NCBI GenBank assembly: GCA_038057515.1
Contig: JBBUDB010000043.1
Coordinates: 1-6,089 of the forward strand
DNA: 6,089 nucleotides
Reading direction: 5' to 3'
From: DATJQA01 sp038057515
Lineage (GTDB): Bacteria > Patescibacteriota > Minisyncoccia > UBA6257 > 2-01-FULL-56-20
A model generated the notes under the pieces. It saw nothing but the letters and a program-made list of their open reading frames with translations. It ran no database searches and had not been told where the DNA came from. The position numbers and the translations under genes are program-made. Shown here in pieces: positions 1 to 4,750 of this stretch; within the stretch, counting starts at the first letter, position 1; the number at the start of each line of letters is the position of its first letter.

Positions 1-1
1 A

Positions 2-32
2 CGTTTGAGAGGCCTATCAACCTGCTCAAACG
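2..32. repeat. 8-bp perfect inverted repeat
   Basis: CGTTTGAG (2-9) and CTCAAACG (25-32) are exact reverse complements separated by 15 bases, which themselves contain the palindrome AGGCCT. The repeat ends nine bases before a TTGACA box. No T-tract follows, so it is not a typical intrinsic terminator. It could be an operator for the downstream operon or part of the end of a gene lying to the left of the window. The repeat is seen directly; the role is a guess. Confidence 0.45.
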
Positions 33-40
33 AAAGTTCT

Positions 41-69
41 TTGACACCTTTCTGAGAAATTAAGTTAAC
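41..69 (+). promoter_or_regulatory. Candidate promoter of the plus-strand operon
   Basis: A perfect -35 consensus TTGACA lies at 41-46. At 17-bp spacing the -10 position reads GTTAAC (64-69), which matches TATAAT at only three of six positions, so the -10 is weak. The location, about 30 bases before the first gene's start, is right for a promoter, and no other good candidate is visible in 1-96. It would drive all three plus-strand genes. Confidence 0.35.
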
Positions 70-96
70 CTGCGCACGAGCGCGAAAAGAGGTCTT

Positions 97-462
97 GTGA
101 CAAAAGCGAAACGTAAGACCGTGAAAAAGGCCGCGAGCCCCAAGAAGCTCAAGGCCAAGACCAGACGCAAGGGGGTCGGTCCCATTGGACCGGCGCGAAT
201 CATCATTCATCAGTCTGGGGAAGCTGGCGTTTACCAGATCAATCTCCAGGTGCTGACCAAAGACAACGCCCCGGCCCACGCCGAGATCCTCGTTATGGAT
301 CTCGACGACCTGACGTTCCGGAGAAGCATCGCTGCCACGAAGAACGGCACCGCTCAACTCGACGTGTCGTTCACGAAGCCGCAGATGCGACTCAAGTTCC
401 TGGTGGTGGGTTCGCCCGTCACCGAGCGCCGTAACCTATATGGTCCTCCGGAGGAGGACTGA
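97..462 (+). CDS. Small basic protein with Ig-like beta domain
   Basis: This 121-residue protein is not recognised by name. It starts at GTG, preceded by AAAGAGG a few bases upstream. Residues 3-25 are extremely basic, with 13 Lys/Arg of 23, like a nucleic-acid- or membrane-surface-binding tail. No signal peptide or membrane helix is visible. Residues about 44-118 alternate in the manner of a beta sandwich (YQINLQVLTKDNAPAHAEI, then NGTAQLDVSFTKPQ), with the NGTAQLDV turn and strand typical of invasin/Ig-like or carboxypeptidase-regulatory-like domains. It contains no cysteine. It is the first gene of a three-gene operon, with the next start only 10 bases after its stop. The two partners are membrane proteins, so it may be a cytoplasmic accessory to them. 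The Ig-like fold is an inference from pattern; the function is unknown. Confidence 0.8.
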   Translation: MTKAKRKTVKKAASPKKLKAKTRRKGVGPIGPARIIIHQSGEAGVYQINLQVLTKDNAPAHAEILVMDLDDLTFRRSIAATKNGTAQLDVSFTKPQMRLKFLVVGSPVTERRNLYGPPEED

Positions 463-472
463 GGGAGAAGTC

Positions 473-1159
473 ATGAACATGGGGTTTTTGAAGTTCTTCA
501 CCATCGAAACGATCAAGGACATTCTACTCCACCCAATCTTGCAGAAGATCTGGGCGGGAGGAGCGCCCATGATCGTTGAAGGAGTGAAGAAGTCACTTGA
601 AGAACATCGAGCCGAGGTCGTGCAGTTCGTGGTCGATCTTGAGGATCGCGTCGCGTCGGAGTCTATCCGTCGACGCATCGAGGACCGCCAGTTCTGCCGC
701 TCCAGATCATACGGCGACAAAGAACCGTACGAGCCGGGCGATGAGGTCGCGCTCATGAACGGGCTAACCAAGCTCTATATGTACCTGAGCGCCGCCGACG
801 AGATCGAAAAGAGGACGCGCCTCTTCATTGATCTCGGCCACATGAAGACCGAACAGTTCGACGCCGTCATTATGGCCCTGCAGCACGACGTGGTGCGGCA
901 GTACTTCCGAAGACTCGTTCTGGTCCTCAAAATGGTCCCCGACGAGATCAGGACGGCAGACACCGCAACAGCCGCCAAGTTGCGCTCCGTGAACGAGTGG
1001 CTCGAAGAGAACTGGTCGTACGCCAAGCCGATTCCAGAGGTAAAGTCACCACTGAAATGGGCGAAGCGTGAGGGTCGCAAAAAGACCATCGTGGCCACTT
1101 GTACCATCATGATTTTCGTGATGGCCATCGTCGTCTGGGCCATCAAAGCCCTCGGCTAA
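473..1159 (+). CDS. Helical protein with C-terminal membrane anchor
   Basis: This 228-residue protein is of unknown family. The start at 473 is chosen because GGGAG (463-467) sits at good spacing before it; an in-frame ATG at 440 would overlap the preceding gene by 23 bases and has no better ribosome site. A further ATG at 479 is possible. Residues 1-200 look mainly alpha-helical, soluble and charged, with a Cys in the motif RQFCRSRSYGDKEPYEPGDE at roughly 72-91. Residues about 205-224 (IVATCTIMIFVMAIVVWAI) form one hydrophobic helix preceded by KREGRKK, so the topology is a tail-anchored protein with its bulk in the cytoplasm. The gap to the next gene is 18 bases. No catalytic motif is visible, and no function is proposed beyond membrane-associated partner of its operon neighbours. 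Confidence 0.85.
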   Translation: MNMGFLKFFTIETIKDILLHPILQKIWAGGAPMIVEGVKKSLEEHRAEVVQFVVDLEDRVASESIRRRIEDRQFCRSRSYGDKEPYEPGDEVALMNGLTKLYMYLSAADEIEKRTRLFIDLGHMKTEQFDAVIMALQHDVVRQYFRRLVLVLKMVPDEIRTADTATAAKLRSVNEWLEENWSYAKPIPEVKSPLKWAKREGRKKTIVATCTIMIFVMAIVVWAIKALG

Positions 1160-1177
1160 CGCCGAAAAGGAGAAGTG

Positions 1178-2206
1178 ATGAATCCGAGAGTCGCTTCGTT
1201 TCTGGGTTTCGTGCTCGTCCTCCTTTTCGGTAGGAAGACCGGAGAGGAGATCCTAAGGTCCGCGCGAATCGTCAACCGCGGAGGAAACCGGGGGGGCCGG
1301 GGCTGGGGAACCGGGCCTATCGCCATCTGGTTGGGTTCGCTGTACGCCATCTCGGCCAACAACTGGGCCGACAGCCTTAGGTGGTTCGTGTGGCTCATGC
1401 CACTTCTCGCGCTCGGCGCTTGTCTCGTCTGGTTCCCGACGATCTTCGCGATTGCCGGAGGCGTGGTGAAAGCAAGACCTGAAGCGAAGAGCGCGCTCCA
1501 AACGAGCGCTCACGCCATCGGCTGGTTGCTCGCCGTCGGACTCGGAATCGCGTTCGGACCCGTACACAACGACCCCTTCGTGGTCGCCATGGTTCTCGGC
1601 CTCGTTATGGTCGCGTACCTCTGGAATGCTGGCGACACCAGCTACTGGTCGGTGCTCGTCAAGAAGTGGGGTACGCGAGCACTCGTTGCGACCATCGTCA
1701 TCTTGGTCGTGAGTCTTTTCTTCGGCGGTCGACGAGAGGCCAGCGACCGAGGGAAGTCGCTTGTAACCAGGACCTCAAACCAAGCGGAGGCCGCAGGGAA
1801 GGATCTCGCGAAGAAAGCCGTGTCTCTCTTTGAGGCCCCGCCGCCCATTCCACCAGCCCCGCCACCGACAATCCTGCTCGGATGCAACGGGAACGAGCAG
1901 GAAATGCCAATGCCGATCGGGGGCGTTGTCTATCGGCTCGGACCCAAGTGCACGAGCGGATGGATTCCAGTTCCCGACAAGATGCCCGACGGCCGCTGGG
2001 CGCCTGGCTTCCGGATTGAGCCAAAACAACTTGTGCTTGTCCGAAAAGCCTTCGGCAAGATCAACCCGGATACTGGCGAGCCAATCACCGAAGAGAGCGT
2101 TCATGTAAGCGCTTTTACAAGAACCAAATCTACAAAACGGGCTACGGGACTTCGCATCGAGAACAAAAACAGCACAGAAGTCTTAATTCCAATCAACCCA
2201 ATGTAG
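1178..2206 (+). CDS. Polytopic membrane protein with proline hinge and C-terminal domain
   Basis: This 342-residue protein is not recognised. The ATG at 1178 is preferred over the adjacent in-frame GTG at 1175 because AAAGGAG (1166-1172) is then ideally spaced. Hydrophobic segments lie near residues 5-18, 47-60 (marginal), 70-95, 110-127, 133-150 and 168-183. A Gly/Arg-rich stretch (about 34-46) separates the first two. After the last helix come a charged, likely helical segment (184-218), a proline-rich hinge (219-230, PPPIPPAPPP) and a soluble domain (231-342) with Cys236 and Cys258, which could pair if the domain is outside the cell. It is last in its operon and is followed by a terminator. 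It may form a membrane complex with the tail-anchored protein before it, but that is inferred only from operon position. Confidence 0.85.
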   Translation: MNPRVASFLGFVLVLLFGRKTGEEILRSARIVNRGGNRGGRGWGTGPIAIWLGSLYAISANNWADSLRWFVWLMPLLALGACLVWFPTIFAIAGGVVKARPEAKSALQTSAHAIGWLLAVGLGIAFGPVHNDPFVVAMVLGLVMVAYLWNAGDTSYWSVLVKKWGTRALVATIVILVVSLFFGGRREASDRGKSLVTRTSNQAEAAGKDLAKKAVSLFEAPPPIPPAPPPTILLGCNGNEQEMPMPIGGVVYRLGPKCTSGWIPVPDKMPDGRWAPGFRIEPKQLVLVRKAFGKINPDTGEPITEESVHVSAFTRTKSTKRATGLRIENKNSTEVLIPINPM

Positions 2207-2213
2207 CCTTCAG

Positions 2214-2223
2214 AAAGGAGAAG
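2214..2223 (+). promoter_or_regulatory. Orphan Shine-Dalgarno block after the operon
   Basis: AAAGGAGAAG follows the last stop of the plus-strand operon by seven bases and is identical to the ribosome-binding block in front of the 1178 start. No ATG, GTG or TTG follows at useful spacing. The only frame fitting the spacing begins at ATC (2225), encodes 16 codons and stops at TAG (2273-2275), inside the terminator's T-run. It may be a relic of a lost gene, a rare-start micro-ORF, or chance. Confidence 0.3.
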
Positions 2224-2232
2224 CATCAATCG

Positions 2233-2273
2233 AACCCGCCCTGGCCATCGCCTTGCGCGGGTTTCGACTTTTT
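2233..2273 (+). terminator. Intrinsic terminator of the plus-strand operon
   Basis: AACCCGC (2233-2239) pairs with GCGGGTT (2257-2263) across a 17-base loop, followed by TCGACTTTTT. The T-run starts a few bases after the stem, so this is a moderate rather than strong terminator. It lies 27 bases after the stop of the last plus-strand gene, where a terminator is expected. Confidence 0.6.
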
Positions 2274-2303
2274 AGAGAGTGGTCGCTAATAATGCGAATG
2301 TCA

Positions 2304-2377
2304 GCCCCTCGCTTCGCTTCGGGACAACTGATTTATACTACCTCCGTATTGTGGCCCCTCGACCAGATTCGGGACAA
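2304..2377. repeat. Pair of 24-bp direct repeats, 50-bp period
   Basis: Copies at 2304-2327 and 2354-2377 share the arms GCCCCTC and GGGACAA exactly (14 of 14 bases), around a ten-base core that matches at five positions. The start-to-start distance is exactly 50 bases. The region between them is AT-rich (ATTTATACTACC) and non-coding. Conserved arms around a variable core suggest an intergenic repeat family or a binding site. Confidence 0.5.
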
Positions 2378-2413
2378 GCGGGACGGGCGGGGTTTTTCCC
2401 TGCCAAGAAAAAC

Positions 2414-2443
2414 AAGAAAACCCCGAACGATCGGGGTTTTCTT
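2414..2443. terminator. Bidirectional terminator between convergent operons
   Basis: A perfect 13-bp stem, AAGAAAACCCCGA (2414-2426) against TCGGGGTTTTCTT (2431-2443), closes the four-base loop ACGA. It has an A-tract on the left and a T-tract on the right, so it works in both directions. Read on the minus strand, the stem is followed by further T-runs (GTTTTTCTTGG), making it the likely main terminator of the minus-strand pilin operon, whose last stop is at 2504. On the plus strand it is a back-up to the hairpin at 2233-2273. Confidence 0.85.
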
Positions 2444-2503
2444 CACAAACGCAAACGGGAATCCGGTTAGGACAACGGCGATGGAAAGGGAGGGGGAAGG
2501 CCG

Positions 2504-2878
2504 TTATTGACAGCCGGCACTGAAGCCCGCGCCCATAAGGTTACCAATCAAGAGCGGGAAGCCCTTTGCGAGAATCGCGACAGCGATTGCGACGGCCGCG
2601 TAGATGAGCATGCTACTCGCCTTGCCGACATTCTCCGGCTCACCGCCAGCGGTGAGATACTTGAAGGCCGCGTAGATTACGAAGATGACCGCGAGCACCA
2701 CGAGGAACGTGAACATCCAGTTCGCGAGCCCACACAAAATCCCGATCAAACCGGTAGGGGTGGTGCCAATGGTGGGCAACGAACTTGGCGCCCCTCCCTG
2801 GGCCGCCGCCATAAGCGGAACAAGAGCGAGAGCGAAGAGCGCCGCGCTGAAACCGTATTTCAAGAAATTCTGACGCAT
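2504..2878 (-). CDS. VirB2/TrbC-type pilin-like protein, Cys pair
   Basis: This is a secreted two-helix protein of 124 residues, the last gene of the minus-strand operon. The open frame extends upstream to 3010, but that would overlap the preceding gene; the ATG at 2878 places a normal signal peptide first (residues 1-26, hydrophobic core FSAALFALALVPL, cleavage probable after MAAA). Helix 1 (about 52-72) ends in YAAFKYLTAGGE, the short loop PENVGKASS follows, and helix 2 is about 90-114. This order and the aromatic-AGG loop are typical of VirB2/TrbC-like T4SS pilins. Cys49 stands just before helix 1 and Cys123 just after helix 2, so both would be outside the cell and could form a disulfide. 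There is no clear Shine-Dalgarno: the nearest AAAGG is about 20 bases before the start. A 95-base gap to the upstream gene leaves room for its own promoter, but none is convincing. Confidence 0.85.
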   Translation of the reverse strand: MRQNFLKYGFSAALFALALVPLMAAAQGGAPSSLPTIGTTPTGLIGILCGLANWMFTFLVVLAVIFVIYAAFKYLTAGGEPENVGKASSMLIYAAVAIAVAILAKGFPLLIGNLMGAGFSAGCQ

Positions 2879-2973
2879 GGAAGATAGTGATTTTCCGACC
2901 TTTCGATAAATCTTACTTACCAAAATCGTATCACAGGCCCCGACGGAGAACAAGAAGGGGGTGCTTTTAGCCA

Positions 2974-3429
2974 TCATCGCGGCGGCAAACCTTCCCCTGG
3001 ATACGGCCACTCGCCACCACTATCACTACCACCACTACCACTACCACCACTACCACTACCACACTGGCTCGAGATATCTTCGCCAAACAAGCCACCGATA
3101 AGTTGTGGCATGCCGCCGGCGAGAAGGGCGACGGCCACACCGACGGCGGCATAGGTGAGGGTGCTTTTCGCCTCGCTAACCTTTTTCTCATCACCGCCCG
3201 AGGTGAGGTAGAGAAACGCGGCATAGAGAACGAAGATGACGCTTAATACGATGGCCAGGCCGAAAAGGAAGTTGGCCACATCGCATATGATTTCTTCGAC
3301 ATCACCGACTTTTGTTATCGGTTTCGGCAGAGTATTGGTCGCCGCAAAAACGAATGCCGGCAAAAGAAAAACGGCGAGTTGAATGCTTGCGGCGATTGAT
3401 CGGCGATGGCGGAAAAGGAAGGTGAGCAT
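2974..3429 (-). CDS. VirB2/TrbC-type pilin-like protein with Gly/Ser tail
   Basis: This 151-residue protein starts at the ATG at 3429, chosen because AGGGA lies just upstream and the signal peptide then begins normally (basic FRHRR, core AASIQLAVFLLPAFVF, cleavage near AFVFAA). Start codons at 3459 and 3492 are possible but lack a ribosome site, and the latter overlaps the upstream gene. Helix 1 is about 52-73, the loop YLTSGGDEKKVSEAKS follows, and helix 2 is about 91-114, matching the neighbouring pilins. Cys49 and Cys123 fall at the same numbers as in the protein encoded at 2878-2504. After Cys123 comes a tail absent from the other pilins: three GSGSG-type units (124-138), then GEWPYPGEGLPPR. 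The tail is encoded by a 45-base tandem repeat. It may be a flexible linker presenting the terminal peptide on the surface, or an easily changed extension. Confidence 0.82.
   Translation of the reverse strand: MLTFLFRHRRSIAASIQLAVFLLPAFVFAATNTLPKPITKVGDVEEIICDVANFLFGLAIVLSVIFVLYAAFLYLTSGGDEKKVSEAKSTLTYAAVGVAVALLAGGMPQLIGGLFGEDISSQCGSGSGGSGSGGSDSGGEWPYPGEGLPPR
3016..3060 (-). repeat. Three 15-bp tandem repeats encoding Gly/Ser linker
   Basis: Read on the minus strand, the unit GGTAGTGGTAGTGGT occurs three times head to tail, with one G-to-A change (Gly to Asp) in the third copy. Codon use is nearly uniform (GGT for Gly, AGT for Ser), which marks recent repeat expansion. The unit length is a multiple of three, so slippage would alter tail length and not reading frame. 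Confidence 0.85.
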
Positions 3430-3488
3430 ATTCCCTGTGAGTTGGTTTTTAGGAGGCATGAATAATGACGACCTTATTGTTCTTGATT

Positions 3489-3830
3489 TCAAGCTCCTGG
3501 TTCCAAAATATCGCTGATGAGCGCCGGCACGCCGCCGGCGATAATAGCGATGGCGAGACCGACGATCGCGTAGGTGACCACTTTTTTCGCTTCCGCTATC
3601 TGGGCCGCATCGCCGCCGGCGCTCATATAGCGAAAGGCCCCGTAGAGAATGGCGATGATGCCGACAACGAGAGCGAGGTTATAGATAAATCCGGCCACCC
3701 GATCGCCGAAGGCCGTAACGGCTTTTGTGTCTTCGAAGATCGGCTTGCCGGCGGCGACGGGAACAAAAACCGGCGCGAGAACTATCGCGAGAATCCCGAA
3801 AGTAATAATTAGCTTTCGCATGGTTGTCAT
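3489..3830 (-). CDS. VirB2/TrbC-type pilin-like protein, no cysteine
   Basis: This 113-residue secreted protein has the plain two-helix pilin plan. The signal peptide spans about residues 1-27 (basic MRK after MTT, core LIITFGILAIVLAPVFV, cleavage probable after VAA). Helix 1 is about 45-65, the loop YGAFRYMSAGGDAAQIAEAK follows, and helix 2 is about 84-107, ending ILEPGA. It has no cysteines, unlike the two pilins downstream of it. The start ATG overlaps the stop of the upstream gene as ATGA (3830-3827), so translation is probably coupled. An in-frame ATG three codons later would give a more usual signal peptide start (MRKLIITF). It is probably a structural subunit of a type IV secretion pilus, inserted in the membrane before assembly; that role is inferred from the family plan. 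Confidence 0.87.
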   Translation of the reverse strand: MTTMRKLIITFGILAIVLAPVFVPVAAGKPIFEDTKAVTAFGDRVAGFIYNLALVVGIIAILYGAFRYMSAGGDAAQIAEAKKVVTYAIVGLAIAIIAGGVPALISDILEPGA

Positions 3831-4216
3831 TGATCGGCCTGTGTTGTTCCCTCGGAACCGCTGCCTCCCCCAAGAATCTCTGTGAGGAGCGGAACGACGG
3901 AGGTGGCAAGAAGGACGACGGCGTAGCCGATGACGGCGTAGAGAATGGTCTTCCGGCCGCTCGAGACCTGCTCGGGCTTGCCGCCGGCCGTCATGATTTG
4001 GAAGGCGCCGTAGAGCACCATCACGGCGACGATGGGAATGGCTATTTGGGCCAGCGCCTCGGAAACGGCCGCGACAACGGCTGGAAAGGTACTGTCGCCC
4101 AAGGGGTTGGTGATGGTAAGACCGCCGGTCCGGGGAGGATTTTCATCTTTCGCAAAAACACGAACCGCTCCAATGGCCCAGAACGAACCAGAAAGAAACA
4201 ACTGCTTCATTGCCAT
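3827..4216 (-). CDS. VirB2/TrbC-type pilin-like protein, short Gly/Ser tail
   Basis: This protein has 129 residues from the ATG at 4216, whose first base is also the last base of the upstream stop codon (TGATG), a coupling arrangement. A GGGGTG upstream can serve as ribosome site. A TTG one codon earlier and an ATG two codons later are alternatives. The signal peptide is about residues 1-22, with cleavage probable after RVFA. After a longer polar segment (23-45), helix 1 is about 56-70 and runs into YGAFQIMTAGGK, then the loop PEQVSSGRK and helix 2 (about 91-114). The C-terminus GGGSGSEGTTQADQ is a short Gly/Ser tail, reminiscent of the longer tail of the protein at 3429-2974. There are no cysteines. 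It overlaps the next gene by four bases. The likely role is pilin subunit or pilin-like membrane protein of the same machine. Confidence 0.85.
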   Translation of the reverse strand: MAMKQLFLSGSFWAIGAVRVFAKDENPPRTGGLTITNPLGDSTFPAVVAAVSEALAQIAIPIVAVMVLYGAFQIMTAGGKPEQVSSGRKTILYAVIGYAVVLLATSVVPLLTEILGGGSGSEGTTQADQ

Positions 4217-4734
4217 CAATTATACACCCCGGGAGGACAAAAACTCAAACCCGTCGTCTTCCCGCCTAGCCCCAGATCGACCGAAACCGGCACCGTGACC
4301 GAAACCGGCAAGCGGCAGGCCTCGGACTGGCCGATGCCAAGCACGGCGAGAAGCGCGCGCTCGGCGGCCTCCCGATTTTCCCCAACGGGCGCCGCTAAAA
4401 TAGTGATCATAAACCGCCCGTCAACCCGGGAATAGCCGACGTTGTATCCGGCCTCTTCCCGCAGAACCACATACGACCGCTCGACGATCCGCACGGCGTC
4501 GCGATAGAAGTTATTCACAACGACCCCGCCTCCGGGCGTGCCGAGGGTGAGCTTTGGCCCGGGAGGTATGTCGCTCTGCGACAGGGCGGATGACGTGCTG
4601 TCGAATTCATTGAAACCGACAATGGGCCCGGCGCCGCCGGAGGGAACCGATGATTTCGGCTTCACAAAGAAAACAAAGACGCCAAGAAGCGCGAGCCCAA
4701 GAACGGCGACGATCAAAATAGTGATTTTTCTCAT
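4216..4734 (-). CDS. Membrane-anchored accessory protein of the pilin operon
   Basis: This 172-residue protein does not follow the pilin plan. Residues 4-24 form one hydrophobic helix with a basic start (MRK), with no clear cleavage site, so it is probably an uncleaved anchor with the rest outside the cytoplasm. A Gly/Ser/Pro-rich linker (26-70) leads to a compact mixed alpha/beta domain (70-166): a helix NNFYRDAVRIVERSYVVLRE, the strand pair GYNVGYSRVDGRFMITILAA, a helix REAAERALLAVLGI, then EACRLPVSVTVPVSVD and GLSFC. Cys140 and Cys166 could pair. The strings LLxxLGI, ACxLxVSVTVP and GLSFC resemble a domain that I recall recurring in Parcubacteria-like genomes beside such pilins, but I cannot name a characterised function. 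The gap to the upstream gene is 16 bases; the downstream junction overlaps as TGATG. It is likely an assembly or anchoring factor by context. Confidence 0.8.
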   Translation of the reverse strand: MRKITILIVAVLGLALLGVFVFFVKPKSSVPSGGAGPIVGFNEFDSTSSALSQSDIPPGPKLTLGTPGGGVVVNNFYRDAVRIVERSYVVLREEAGYNVGYSRVDGRFMITILAAPVGENREAAERALLAVLGIGQSEACRLPVSVTVPVSVDLGLGGKTTGLSFCPPGVYN

Positions 4735-4750
4735 GAGCCCGCTTTGTTGA

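Larger units (their letters stand above)
2207..2503. other. Convergent intergenic region
   Basis: About 297 bases lie between the stops of two converging operons. They hold the orphan Shine-Dalgarno block, two terminators and the direct repeat pair described separately. Two open frames on the plus strand (2253-2510 and 2279-2470) run through the hairpins and repeats, lack ribosome sites and have low-complexity products, so no gene is called. No tRNA cloverleaf was seen. Confidence 0.7.

Noticed and set aside
2304..2377. CRISPR array
   Set aside because: There are only two copies, with a variable core and a single 26-base gap, and no cas gene is in view.
2253..2510. Open frame in the convergent intergenic region
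   Set aside because: It starts at a TTG inside a terminator loop and reads through two hairpins and the direct repeats, with no ribosome site.
2904..2945. Separate promoter for the last pilin gene
   Set aside because: On the minus strand the AT-rich stretch offers TAAGAT as a possible -10, but no -35 resembling TTGACA lies 16-18 bp upstream.
2879..3010. Longer N-terminus of the last pilin gene, reaching 3010
   Set aside because: It would overlap the end of the upstream pilin gene and put 44 polar residues before an otherwise normal signal peptide. The start at 2878 gives cysteine positions identical to the neighbouring pilin.
2967..3224. Minus-strand open frame with a long poly-valine run
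   Set aside because: It is a second frame of the Gly/Ser-coding tandem repeat and of the pilin gene at 3429-2974; it has no signal peptide or ribosome site.
3824..4435. 203-codon open frame on the plus strand
   Set aside because: It runs antisense through two well-supported minus-strand genes, and its product is low-complexity and Gly/Asp-rich with no recognisable domain.
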